In this document: positions 1 through 11,551 of the stretch, piece by piece | Numbering within the stretch: position 1 is the first letter of the stretch | Layout: each line of letters starts with the position of its first letter | Assembly (NCBI GenBank): GCA_001931875.2 | Contig: MSJH02000137.1 | Coordinates: 186,001-250,000 of the forward strand | Origin: Byssochlamys sp. IMV 00236 | Taxonomy: Eukaryota; Ascomycota; Eurotiomycetes; Eurotiales; Thermoascaceae | Direction of reading: 5' to 3' | Length of the DNA stretch: 64,000 bases | Made by a program: the position numbers and the translations under genes | Notes under the pieces: model-generated | Database searches by the model: none | What the model was told of the DNA's origin: nothing | Seen by the model: the letters and a program-made list of their open reading frames with translations, nothing else

Positions 1-2
1 CC

Positions 3-2311
3 TTTGGGATATATATTGATCTGACATTAGGAAATGTACACGGACTGCTCTACACTCTCAATCTCGGGCTACCATTTGACAACACAACGAACCAAACCGG
101 TCTTTTACAGAGCATGGAAAAAGCAGGCAGTTCAGCGAGCAACAACATTGCTCCCAATTACAAGGACGGTGTCATGTTTGCAAACGATGATGAGTTCATT
201 CTTTATGGGTAATTCAGACAACGGGTCTATACACACAAAGGTTATTGCTGACAAACGAAAGGGGACTCGCTCTTTTTGAAGGTTTCGAGAACGCACAGTT
301 GCCAAATCAGATACTAGGATACGAAGCAGATCAATGGGGCCCATACAGGGAGTCCTGGAGTCCAGGCTTTCTACAGAAAACACTGCCAAATGGTGTCACT
401 CGGTTCGTGACTAACGGCGCTGGAGTTTCAGTTCCCAGTGAGAACCTCGGCTTCTATTTCAGCGGCATGAGAAGCGAGGACTGGGGGCTTATTGCAGAAG
501 GAGGCTTCCCAAATATTACCGCAAATGTCACCGCGAATACTCTAATTTCAGTTAATATGACCACGATGAGAGATGAGAAGTGGGAGAATGATACCTTGCC
601 GGATAACATCCCAGCCAGAGCCAACGCGGAGCTTGTATGGATTCCAGTTTCTGAATCTGGGGCCTTAATCGCCATGGGAGGCGTTACTGACCCGGAGGTC
701 CTCAATCCCTCTCGCAGCCTTACGGAGGAACAAATGATAGCTGCCGTATGTTGAATCCCTTGGACTCCAGACTATCTTCTCACCAGCGAGTAGAACAGTT
801 CCAGTCGAACCTTTATGACTAGCCTTCCAGTTTATGATATTGCGAACAAGAAATGGTAAGAGCTTCTTGTATACGAAAGGAACAGTTACTAACCAGGCTT
901 AGGTATTTGCAAAATACAACAGGCGATATTCCACCTCAGACAGCATCCTTTTGTTCCGTGGTCGCCGCAGCGCCAGACAACAGTTCTTACAATATTTACA
1001 TATACGGAGGGTACAATGGTGTATATGCAGAGGACCCCCCTTACGATGACGTATATGTCTTGTCAGTGCCATCTTTTACTTGGATTAAGGTGTATTCCGG
1101 CCAGCAAAAGCATGCTCGAAGTGGACACAAGTGCATAAAAACATATCCAGACCAAATGTTTGTCCTTGGTGGTATATTTGAAGGGGACTCCACTATTTGT
1201 CTAGATGGTGGTTTTATCCAGGTCTTCAATCTGAATACGCTCCGGTTCCAAGACTCATACAGCCCCGAGCAGTGGAATGAGTATCAAGTGCCGTCTATTA
1301 TCACTGATAAGATCGGAGGAAAGTAAGTACTTTCACATTGTATCTATCTGGATTGCAACTGACTTCGCAAGTGCCAATGGAGCGGCTACAAAGACGGCCC
1401 CGGCGGCTTGGGCTGATGACGGCCTTGCCACGCTCTTCTCGTCCAAGTACACAAAGACTATGCCTACCTATTATCCTTATACTTTGATCTCAAACACATC
1501 AACACCGACTGCTACTTCAGTCACTCCCACAAAGGTGCCATCTGCTTCAAATTCCCACAATCCATTGCCTGTCTGGGTCGGCCCTGTCCTTGGGGTCGTT
1601 CTCGGAATAATTGTCATAGCTGTCCTTGTCGTCTGCTTACTCGTCTATCGATGGCGACAGTATAAGAGGGCTCTTGAGTCCGGAGACGCCAGTCACGGAA
1701 GTACCCATTCTCACGTCCTCAGCTGGATGAAGCACGGAATGCATATGCGGCATTCGAAATCCTCCGTACCTGCTGTTTCTGAAGTCGAAGCGAACGAGAA
1801 ACATACATCCTATGGATTTTCTGCTGGAACCCCTGCTCATTATGCAGTGTCCCCAGTCGCAACAGAAGCGAGCGGTCTGCCTATACATGAGTTAGACGGT
1901 AAGTGTTTGTATTATTTCTATATACTCTAAATCAGGACTCTATACTTACGATGGTCCTCAACAGCTGCTCCCCAAGGACGATTTGAGCTCGAGACTCCGC
2001 ACAACAGTCCTATAGAGAGTTATTTCACGTCTGGACGTCACTATAGTTCATCTCTCGACAGCGTCGTCATGTCAGGTCAACACGACAATAAAAGTCCTAC
2101 GGAGTCATTTCACTCCTCTGAAGGGAACTCACCGACAGTGAGAAGCGGCATTCAGCGCCAGACGAGTGATCTAAGCTCACCCCTCTCGGATATCTCTGAA
2201 CATCAATCGGAGAGCCGACCTCACTCCCGAGACTCGTCTGATCACTCAAATGAACTGGTCAGTCCGCTAGCGGTTATTCCACGGCTTCGAATTAGTCGAC
2301 AGCAAAGCTAG
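3..2311 (+). CDS. Kelch-repeat single-pass membrane protein, 5' partial
   Basis: Six exons close in frame: 3-208, 262-745, 794-855, 903-1322, 1372-1898 and 1965-2311, giving 681 visible residues; the N-terminus lies left of the window. All introns are GT-AG (48-66 nt), and those ending at 261, 902 and 1371 carry clear CTRAY-type branch points. The ectodomain shows kelch/galactose-oxidase-type blades (ILYGG, YIYGGYNG, VLGG followed by acidic turns) and several N-glycosylation sequons. A Ser/Thr/Pro-rich stalk leads to one strongly hydrophobic helix (about 1567-1653: PVWVGPVLGVVLG...LLVYRW), then a basic stop-transfer and a long Ser-rich cytoplasmic tail ending at 2311. This is the layout of fungal kelch cell-surface proteins often called cell-wall anchored. 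The ligand is unknown. The family call is fairly sure; the role is inference. Confidence 0.85.
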
Positions 2312-2989
2312 TATCACAAGTACAACATACAAAGCAAGCGTGATAAATATCATGCAATATTTACCCATTTTAGATATATAAATGGGTCACATGCGACTGT
2401 AAGGATCAGATCTGATTTGTTAGAGAACAGCCAGAACACAGTGAGATCTTTATTCACATTATTGGATTATTTCTAGTAACGATTTTGTGATATCATTTTT
2501 TTGTGTTAGTTACATGTATAGATCGAAAAGAAAAGGAATTTATCTCCATGTCAAGTGATTCAGATCTCAGTGATAATTCCATTGGGTTTGTTATATAAAT
2601 ACTGCGAACTTAAATATAAGCGCTGCAGAAGTGCGTCTTACTGGCCTCCGAACTATAAAATCGAAGCTGTTACCTCCATCCCACGGCAATTGAAAGTATC
2701 ATTTTTTTTCCCTTTCCGTGACCGATAGAGACACTGTTCTAGGTATTATTATTCTCGAACGCAGGCGATCATTATTATTACCCCGAGACGTTGACCGGGA
2801 GACCCACATGTAACTAATCCGCGGAGCTTATGTACTGCTTCCCCTCCAATTATCCCAAGAACTTCAGAACTCAAACTCTTAATGATTCTTGTCAGCATCA
2901 CCGGCGCGATTTCTCGACGATATTTACTAGCCTCAGTCTCACCTCGAGGATAAACACTGGGACCTGATTAAAAGGAGAGAAGAGCCAAG
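2312..2989. other. Intergenic: 3' end of kelch gene and promoter of DLH gene
   Basis: No coding potential seen. The first 300 nt are AT-rich with TATATAAATG-like stretches, fitting a 3' UTR and polyadenylation zone. The rest is mixed-composition sequence upstream of the dienelactone hydrolase start, with pyrimidine runs near 2700. No certain TATA box was identified. Confidence 0.5.
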
Positions 2990-4503
2990 ATGTTGATTCA
3001 GGAATCCTACCATGATGTTCCCACGAAAGCTGATGGGGAGGGGACTATGCGTGAGTAACCACCAGTTCTATTGATACCAAGACCTCTTGTTTGGGTACTG
3101 CGGCGATATTATACATGCGTGATGTTTAGTGTCGCTGTGGGTGTTTTTATTTTATTCTTGAAGTTCGACGTCATTTTGGATGAAATGGTAGGGAAGGAAG
3201 GGTTCATTATCTGAAATCTCACGATTGAAGCTACCATAAAGGGCCGTTTTCATCATATCATAATTCTCTGCTTTTCGAAGCGATTTTTGTATTTCCAATT
3301 TTGGACAATCGAACCAATCAATGAATGGTGGCAGCTTGTCCAATTGCGCAAAATGCTTGCTTGCTATATTGGATCATGGCCAGAATTGTTGCAGGGGTAA
3401 TCATCAGTTTATTGACTGTGTCTTTACTTGCTTGCAGGGATCTATGTTTTCCATCCCACCATCCCCGGATACCCCAAGGCCCGATTTCCTGGTGTGGTGG
3501 TATTCAGCGAAATCTATCAGGGTAAGTTCGATTCTTATGTTGGAGCTAATACCATGACAGCAGCTGATTCATGCACAGTGACGGGTCCTGTGTCTCGCTT
3601 TGCGCGCCAAATTGCCGGCCAAGGCTACATTTGTGCGGCGCCGTCGAGCTACCACGAGTTCACAGGACCGGAACCCTTGAAGTATGACGCTGAAGACACC
3701 GATAAGGGAAATCAGTGGAAGATTTCCAAGGTACGTGGCGGAATCATGGTGTTATTCAATTCTTCTCTGAGCAGTAAACGGTGTTAAGAGCTGGTTATAT
3801 AGATCATACTTTCCTTTACTGATGTGGAAGTAGAAAATCGCGGCTTACGATGAGGACGCATCTCTCACTGTGGACTATCTCTTGTCGCTTCCGACATGCA
3901 ATGGCCGTGTAGGCGCAACTGGAATGTGCCTGGGAGGTCATCTAGCTTACCGGTGCGCCCTTGACCAGCGAGTCAAAGCTGCCGTCTGCTACTTTGCGAC
4001 AGACATCCATAGCAAGACTCTTGGCCAGGGAAAGAATGATGATAGTTTGGCAAGGGCAGGAGATATAAAGGGAGAACTGGTCATGGTGAGTATTCTTGCT
4101 GTTGACACTCACAATGGCATAAAATCAAGAGCGTGGCGGATGATCGATCTAACCGTACTATGCAGATCTTCGGAAAGAACGACAACCACGTTCCTCCCGA
4201 GGGGCGAGACCTCATCCGAAAGGTGCTGCATGAGAAGGGTGTGCTGTTCAGCTTCTATGAAGTGGCGTGGGCACAGCGTAAGTTATCTACTATACCCAGC
4301 CACATCATACTAAGTAGTCGCGTGATGCAGAACAACTGACTTGGATAGATGCATTCATTCGCGACGAACTCAGCAAGGGCCGCTACGACCCAGCCATCAG
4401 CAAGGTGTGCTTCGAGATGCTGCTGGAGCTCTTTGGCCGTACCTTGAAGCTGGATCTTGGTGATCATGACGGGAAGGAGCTCAAGATTGAAGATGTCTGC
4501 TAG
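2990..4503 (+). CDS. Dienelactone hydrolase family protein
   Basis: Six exons (2990-3050, 3438-3521, 3579-3730, 3834-4085, 4166-4277, 4349-4503) join to exactly 816 nt, 271 residues. The product is an alpha/beta hydrolase of the DLH family. The nucleophile Cys131 sits in ATGMCLGGH (GxCxGG elbow), the acid is Asp189 in FGKNDNHVPP, and the base is His221 in AWAQHAF, so the triad is complete. There is no signal peptide, so it is probably cytosolic. DLH enzymes hydrolyse cyclic ester/lactone intermediates in chloroaromatic breakdown, but the substrate of the fungal paralogs is mostly unknown. The start is the only ATG giving the conserved N-terminus MLIQESYHDVPTKADG. The first intron (387 nt) is unusually long, while the others are 57-103 nt. 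Confident for family, not for substrate. Confidence 0.9.
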
Positions 4504-7016
4504 TTCGTCCATTATTTTCAGGCCAACAGTTGTTGGACCCATGGTTCACGGGTGTAGTCGGTATGCCACAAGACGACGTTTCAAGTGGGCGGAAGGGATA
4601 AAGTGACCTGAAACGAAACGATTCCTCAGACCAGGAGGCAAAATATCGAAACCCGTTCCGTAGACGGGCGGTGAATAGAGTATGATCCTTCATCAGAAGC
4701 ACAAACGCCGGCAGCATCATCCCTTACATGGGTCACTGTTCTCGAAGCCAGCATCGAACAATACTGTGGCTGGGGACTGAGAAAGTACATACTGTATGGT
4801 AGACTAAACCGACAAGGTGTTTATCGTATCGATCACGTAGCCATAGGTAATAGCCAGTCTACTGGAGTCTGCTGTATGTATGCCATGCAGGATCTGAGCG
4901 CAGGGATGCACTACACTATACCATAGACCAATGGAGATTATCTACTTCGTAACTTCGTAGACTCCTGGATTAACCATCTTTGGGTCTCCATATTCGATCG
5001 AGTACACGGGCCGGTGGAGACCCAGCCTCCGTCGCCAATTTCACCGCTCCCGCGCTATGTCGGCCATCTCGCTGGTTGCAACAACAACAACATCAACAAC
5101 ATCATCATCTTAGGTCCCGATCAGTCTGTCAGAAAATCCTGAGAGTCTTGCGACCCACGATCGTTTTGTCGGTCTCCCGCGATTTCTGTGCTCCCTGCTC
5201 ACAAACAAGACGTTCTGCGGCTTTCAGGGTTGTTGGGGGGCGTAGAACAAGAGCCGGTTTTGGCCCGAGTGATCTACAGATTCTGGCATCATAGCGTCCC
5301 CCTTTGATATCCGGCAAAGAAGGCTGTTGTGGCTGTCAAACGTCCACTGGCAAGAGTACTCGATCTAGTAATTAGTATGGAGGCAAAGACGAACAATTCA
5401 ACTCAACTCACCGCTGGCCAGAGGAGCGATGTGGGTCTGCCCTGCAAGGTGGCAAGCTGTGGGTGACAGAGAGCACGGCCAGAGGAATGAAAAATATTGG
5501 AGCAGTTAGATAGTGTGAATAATGATGTTGTTTTCAAACGAGGCCCCATCACCGGCCATCCTGCTGGTTATTGCAGCGGGCCGCGAAGGAGGAATTCTCC
5601 AGATTCTGGCGGAGAGAGTCTGGTCGAGTGCCATGCTGTGGCTGGCCCCTTGGCGGGAGATGAAAAGAGAGATTCTCATTATTATTATTCTCCTGGGCTA
5701 ACCAGCAAATCCCATCCGATTTCTCGACGCCAGAACGGGCTGCTACCCCGGGCCGTTTTAGGGCCGTGATATGTGAGCGACCAGCGAGTGACGCAGAGAA
5801 TTGGTTGGTTGACCTGAGGGGATCCCGGCCAGACTTCAATTTCCCCTTGTATGTACATGTAGTACATAAGTACATACGACTGATGCTTTGGCGGCTAGTC
5901 TAGTCAGATTACTGGGATTCCGCGGGCGGCAGAGTTGAATAATAATGAGTGATTTGAGGGCCTTTGCGGATTCTGTGCCTGGCGCCCGCATAGGCTGTTA
6001 TTATTATTATTATTATTATTTTTGTTGTTATTACTATTATGATCGTGACCTTTTTTTAGAGTGGAGAGACCTTGATCGGACATGGCAGACCATGGAACCG
6101 ACGAGACAGAGTATATCCACAATCCCCAGCTGGCACATAGACAGTAGAAAATAATTTAACTCAAGCCCGTACTGTCCACTAAAACCCCTTGGTCCACTCT
6201 CTCCAGGACGAGAGCCTCTTGTCCGCTGCGCCTCATCCGGCAATTGTATTGTATTGTATTATTGTCTCAGTTGCAAGCAGCACCACTTTCGTTTTGATCG
6301 CAGACCCAGCCTTGCCCTCACTCTACTCATGAGCCGGACGACTCGATTTGGTTTTATCTGGGCCGTTCAAGGGACTTCCTCATGGTCATATAGAAGTGAT
6401 AGACCAGAATCGAACTGCACAGACTGATTATTAACTTAGTTATCGCACCGGCCTTAGCCCAGCCCCCTGGCGATCCCGCGGCATTCTTGCGACGTCTGGT
6501 CCATGGACCGAGCCCTCTCTAGCAACAGTCTTAAGCCGAGCCTAAGATAGCACCGCTAAGCCAGGGCCACCTCCCCGCCTGATTTGCCAGCCTTCGCCAG
6601 GGCGTTCTGCTGCTGTTCTCTCGTTTCCTGTTTGTTTAACAGGGCCGTGCTGCTAAAGTTGGAATTGGCTTGTTCGGACTGTCGTGGTCGCCGTTCGTTT
6701 CTTTCAACGTCGACCAGCGTCGGCCGTCGTCTCTGGACCCCCTCAGGCCTTCATCCCAAACGTCCAATTCCCTCAGCGCTGCGCAAAGTCGCTCTTTCGC
6801 GTCATTCGTTTCCTATAACCTCTCGTGCGATAAGAGGTCCTGAACTAGTAGCACTGGAGGTGTGGGAAGTCCTGCTGCTCGGTATACCCGCGACGGGGGT
6901 TTGATCGTCGTCCCAGCGGATCAAAGGAGAGCGGCGACCGCCCATCATCTACGGACATCGCGACCACAATACTATATCATCGCCGGAGTTAATAGTCTTT
7001 CTTTACAATAATAATC
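4504..7016. other. Long gene-free region upstream of the CHS7-like gene
   Basis: About 2.5 kb with only short, low-complexity reading frames. It holds CAA/CAT-rich tracts (about 5078-5110), TTA/ATT trinucleotide runs (5677-5693 and 5998-6020) and a TTGTA repeat (about 6243-6262). The last 700 nt are pyrimidine-rich and GC-richer, as expected for a long promoter or 5' leader of the gene at 7017. A non-coding transcript is possible but nothing in the sequence proves one. Confidence 0.5.
5998..6020. repeat. (TTA)n microsatellite
   Basis: Uninterrupted TTA trinucleotide run in the intergenic region, followed by related TTG/TTA units to about 6040. It creates spurious poly-Tyr and poly-Asn frames on the two strands. 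Confidence 0.95.
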
Positions 7017-8424
7017 ATGGGTTCGACCCAATTCGGCAATTTCCATGTGAGTCGCGACTCGAGGACCGCAGAACTAGTCCGATTATTCAAGTGATAGGGC
7101 TGACCGCAGTTCCCTTTTGTTGACAGGACTTTTGTCGGGATTCTACGTTACCAATATGCAATGTACGTTGACCTCTTCTCATGAACCTGCGAAACAATGC
7201 GAATTCTCGCATGTACAAAGGAAATTGGAGGGATCCGATATTGATATGTGGGAAATAGATATTTGTTGCGAATAATCAACCGCCTAACCGTGCATATGGT
7301 GGCTGTGCTCTGACGGGAATCGATCTCAGCGGAGGTCGCTATCTGGGTAATCTGGGTATGGTGCAGTGTCTCGCGGCTTTCGAAATGGACAACGGGAAAC
7401 TGATATCGCGCAGGGTCGATTATTTTGGCATTCATCTCGATACTAGCCTCCATCTTTCTATTATGGCGATCAGAGCGGAAAAAGGCAGCGGTGGGCAGAA
7501 GGTACAAATATCGACGCCACACCGATCGACCATGGCGCGCACACTGACGGGTACACCCTCTACAGGGAAATGCAAATATTTTTAATCGGCTACATAGTAA
7601 TTGAGATTTGTGAGATCTTCACGGTGGGAGCTTTTCCACTTGATTCTGCTGTCCGAAAGGTCAGTGACCTCGCCAACTCCGATGAGTCTTTCTTTGTTTA
7701 TTGACACTCTCCAGGGCTTCACCGCGGTTCACGTGGCAGCGATCACAGCAACGTGCTGGATTCTTCTGCTTAACGCCTTGGTCGGCTTCCAATTCCTTGA
7801 TGATGGTACACCGGCTTCTATCGGTTTATTCCTAGCTTCAGCGGGCATTCTCTTCATCGGCACCGGTTACATTACACTTGATACTGCCTTCAGCTGGACA
7901 GGTCATTTTGACTCGAGTTACCATGGACATAACCGGAATATCGCGCTTTACGTACTCTATCAGTTATTCCCGCTGGTTTGCCTCGTGTTCTTCTACGTTC
8001 TCGAGTCTGTACTTGTCCTCCGAGTCCTTGGGGAGACTAAGCCTATGAGTATGTGCACCATCCCAACCAATTCAGATCTTGGGCATGATTTGATGTGCAT
8101 GCTTTTTCGCGCACAGTCGCTCTGCTCGCGTGAACCTGTCTGACCCATTGTTCCTATCATGGCGCTGGACTTCATAAGAAGCTTGCTAACGTTCAATGCT
8201 CCATAGTATACCTATCTCTCGCTGGTCTCCTATTTGCCATCGGCCAAATCTTCGAATACGTGATCAGCACTCATCTCTGTCAGGCATCTCACGGGAAAAT
8301 TAACGGTGCATTGTTCGAAACTTTCTTCACGTTACTTGGCGTCGTGACTGTCTGGATCTTCTGGAGCAGTATCACGGAAGACGACTGGCCGATGCCTATC
8401 ACCGCTGGGGGCGGATACACCTGA
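7017..8424 (+). CDS. CHS7: CHS7-like chitin synthase export chaperone
   Basis: Seven exons (7017-7046, 7127-7162, 7259-7355, 7414-7501, 7566-7659, 7715-8048, 8207-8424) total 897 nt, 298 residues, with every phase closing. The protein begins MGSTQFGNFHDFCRDSTLPI, the conserved Cys-containing N-terminus of the Chs7 family. It then has about seven hydrophobic helices, including blocks beginning SIILAFISILASIFLLW, MQIFLIGYIVIEIC and GFTAVHVAAITATCWILL, and a short polar tail. Chs7 is an endoplasmic reticulum membrane protein needed for export of class IV chitin synthase (Chs3) to the cell surface, hence for cell-wall chitin. The 30-nt and 36-nt micro-exons at the 5' end are easily missed, but they supply the family's N-terminus. 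An upstream gene-free region of 2.5 kb may hold its promoter. A Chs7 paralog rather than the main ortholog is possible. Confidence 0.9.
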
Positions 8425-9061
8425 TCGAGCCAACCACATAGGGAGGAAGCGGTCAGGTTAATATTTTGATTGGAGGAGAAAATCGATACCATATCTCGCC
8501 CGGGTTTGCGTCGTTTTTGATTTTTGGCTTTTATTCAGCAAGTTTCGATTCTGCCGGCTTTCTGCGGAAATGCCTTTCATTTGATGCTCGACGCTCTCGT
8601 TTTCTGGCCTTAGATGTCAGATGCATGATTTTCTGACTTATAGTCATTTTACGTCTACGAAGGAGACCTTCAAAGAGGATCTCCTGTAGCTGCGATTATG
8701 CTGCGATATGATACCAACTACCTACTCACGTTGTCACGTTATTACGCCTCACTCACAAGAGCTATCTTCACCACTTTACCATTCATGTCTCTCCAACGTC
8801 ATGTTATACCCTACATGTCATCACTGTCTTAACAGTTTTCTGTCACATACTTATCATCAATATCCAGAGACTCTCGGGGAGAGAGAATTAATCAACAGAA
8901 ATTGGAATCCATTACGATTCAGCATCTTTTGCATCCTTGTTATTTTCGTATGCGGACAAAATAATTGCTCATTCATGTAATATAAGAAGCTGATGATCCA
9001 GGTGAGGTATGATCTATATGCAGATCAGGTCCTGTGACAATTGGTAGTATAAAGGCACAGG

Positions 9062-9085
9062 CTAGACTGTCTAGACTGTCTAGAC
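9062..9085. repeat. 9-bp tandem repeat
   Basis: Two full and one partial copy of CTAGACTGT, each unit containing a TAGAC half-site. Short and of unknown meaning. Confidence 0.7.
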
Positions 9086-9901
9086 CATCAACAGTCAACG
9101 CCCGGATGGACTCCCTAGTTGAATTGTAACAATGAATGACAAGTCTCAAGATTGAGCTAGCCTGATCTAGGATACGAAGTGTGAGTGTCCAATGCCTAAA
9201 CAACGTCGTACCATCAACCGGATCAAGGCACTGCTACAGAGCAGCGGGTATGTCCTACAATGTCTGGGGCCTCGGCTTAAACATCTTGCAGAGGTTGAAT
9301 ATCTGCCACGATTGATACCCGCGCTTGCTCGAAAATCTACCAATGAGACGCAGGATTGTGATCAATTGAAGTGTCACCCAGTTTCAGCTGTAAAGATGGA
9401 TGCACCTGGGCAATGTCACCTGGATGGCTCATGCTCTTATCCGCCGCCACACATATTGGACATGAGCTTGGCATACTTTATTTTGTAATCTCATTATTTG
9501 CCACAGTACTCCGAGGGAGTACGTGGAAGGTGGTTGTGCAAGGCAGATAATGTTCACCATTCAACGATGTCTTGCTGTCTGCATTGCAGACCCCTGAGGA
9601 GCCGGGGTTCTATGCGTTGATGAAGGCAAATAGTCCCCTCGAGTCTTCCGGTTCCCCTGGATCTTGTTGAAATATCTTCCTCTCATGGATAAATCGGCAC
9701 CTGAGATCTCTTGATTAAGTCTTTTTTGGAATAGCAGCGTCTTAGTTATACAACCATTATGGGTTGTTTCACTGTCATCCCGATACCCTCAAGGGTACGT
9801 GTTTCTTGACCAATCCTTCTTTAACAAACCGACTGCTATCATAATAGATGCTGCCCGGCTTCTTACGGGGATGGCTGAGTGATCATTAGTTGTCTAGTAT
9901 A

Positions 9902-9913
9902 TTTCACGTGAAA
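9902..9913. promoter_or_regulatory. CACGTG-centred perfect palindrome
   Basis: TTTCACGTGAAA is a perfect 12-bp inverted repeat about 420 nt upstream of the small secreted-protein gene. CACGTG is the classical E-box bound by fungal bHLH regulators. The site is visible in the sequence; function is inference. Confidence 0.35.
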
Positions 9914-10196
9914 ATGTCGCGCAGAAGAGGCCTCAGATGTACACTGCCCAGACGATAGGGATGCAGACATCCAATTGGGTTTATGGATGGTTCCCATATC
10001 TTGGTTTCCTCGACGTCCTTGTGCATCGCAAGCTTCAGAATCCAACCTCGCCACTTCCTTGGTATTTATCAGATGGTTTCACGCTGGTCCACCTCTGGGA
10101 GAACAAGTAACTGTAGAATTTGCCATGTGGTTACACCTTCCAACCAGAGCAGATGTCTTCAGGAGAGGCACCTTCCCGATATACAACGGCCGCTGT

Positions 10197-10207
10197 CTAT
10201 ATAGACC
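10197..10207 (+). promoter_or_regulatory. Candidate TATA box of the small secreted-protein gene
   Basis: CTATATAGACC sits about 130 nt before the ATG at 10335. A pyrimidine-rich leader follows, as in strongly expressed fungal genes. Confidence 0.4.
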
Positions 10208-10334
10208 TGCCCAACGACCTCCTCTTGTCCTCTTCCATCTCTCTTTTCCATCGACTTCACTGAGAACACAAGTCACTAGAACAATCGTTTGTCAAATACA
10301 CCTCGTTTAACAATTGAATCTAACACCGGGGGAG

Positions 10335-10829
10335 ATGTATCTGAACCTCTCCAAGCTCGCCCTCGTGGCGCTAGCTGGGACCTCCGTCACTGCTGCACCG
10401 AGTTCAATCTCTGCTCGTGCTCCACCCCAAGGTAAGAGATGATGCCTTTTCCAAAAGCAATAACACCTAAAACTCTAAAAACCGATCATGCACACTGTAC
10501 TAACCTCTCTTACTTTGATTCTAGGGGCGGATGTCGTTGCAAAGGCGATCATCTACGCTACTCAGCAGAGTCAATGTAACGTGATCAACTGCGCATCTGT
10601 CATTGCTGGGGCCGCTTGCATTGGACTCGATATAGCAAATGAGGACGCAGCAGGTGCTGTGGGATGTGTGGTTGGAGGAGCCCAGGCAGTATGTCCTTTG
10701 CTGTCTTTTGGAGTGGGACTCAGAGAACCAGATAAGCTAAACATTAATGAACAATAGATGTGTTCGTGCATGGACTGTATCGACTTTCTGGCGAATTTCC
10801 TCACTAGCCACAACATGTGTCCTTCATAA
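10335..10829 (+). CDS. Small secreted fungal calcium-binding-type protein
   Basis: Three exons (10335-10431, 10525-10688, 10758-10829) give 333 nt, 110 residues. A clear signal peptide (MYLNLSKLALVALAGTSVTA, then A-P) is followed by a short Ser/Arg-containing pro-segment. The compact mature domain has eight cysteines, in order QC, NC, AC, GC, MC, SC, DC and a final MC three residues from the end. The spacing and the Q-S-Q-C-N-V-I-N-C start match the fungal calcium-binding protein family (Pfam Fungal_calcium_binding, the family containing Histoplasma CBP1). Members are small disulfide-rich secreted helical proteins; calcium binding was shown for some and is assumed for the rest. Introns are 93 and 69 nt with good GT/AG signals. 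No cluster partners lie alongside. The family assignment is from memory of the motif and moderately sure. Confidence 0.8.
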
Positions 10830-11551
10830 GCAGAGTTAAGGACTGCGTATACCTTCTCTTCGAACGGAGATAGTACGCATCGGTAGAAGGGATGGAGGAA
10901 ACTAAGGTCTCAAGTATGGCAGGAAGTTATATTATAGTACTTGCAGTCATTTATTCATGAATCCGTCAGCCATCAAACACGAAATCAGGACGGAGCCTTG
11001 TACTTCCGCAATAATCAATTTATCTTTGTGGTGCCCTGCCATACCTTCAATGTCCCTAGCACGTAACTAAATCACGTAGTTGCCAGCAAAGTCCGACTCC
11101 TGCGTAGGGTCTCAAAAGATCTAGAGGAATCTCATTATCAAGCATAAGGTGGAGAACACGTTCCAAGATGTTATATGGTAAGACTTACTTCTTAAGAGGC
11201 CTATTGTGAAAGCGATTAGGCTGATACTTCGACTGTCTTTGTTGGTGTGTTCCATGAGAATTACCTTCGTAAAGCGAAACTATGATATGATATCCAGATG
11301 CTTTCCCAGCCTTGCAGCTGCTGTAGTGAATTATATACATGAAAACGAGTCCAGTTCCCAGGGCAAATACCACAGTCTCATCTGCGTCGCAATGGTGATA
11401 GAATATCGTTGAAGTGCCACAGCCACGAGTAGAAGCTCGCAAACATACTAATGCCAATTTAAAATATCAATGCACTGATGACAACGCAAAGTGGCTATCC
11501 TGAACCTACAGCGCTAAATCAACGATCGAAAAAGCCCCAATACTTTGCCCC
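10830..11551. other. Intergenic, convergent 3' ends
   Basis: AT-rich stretch between two convergent genes. Only short frames with no family features are visible. It probably holds both 3' UTRs. Confidence 0.5.

Larger units (their letters stand above)
8425..10334. other. Gene-free region between CHS7-like and calcium-binding-type genes
   Basis: No convincing multi-residue gene; the longest frame (9192-9488) shows no family features. It contains a 9-bp tandem repeat (9062-9085), a two-exon micro-ORF candidate (9759-9889) and a perfect 12-bp palindrome (9902-9913). A TATA-like element (CTATATAGACC, about 10197-10207) lies about 130 nt upstream of the next start codon. Confidence 0.45.

Noticed and set aside
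5945..6154. Poly-Tyr frame (+) and the matching poly-Asn frame (-)
   Set aside because: Artefact of the TTA microsatellite.
9192..9488. 98-codon plus-strand frame
   Set aside because: No domain, no codon bias, no splice structure, and sits in a gene-free region.
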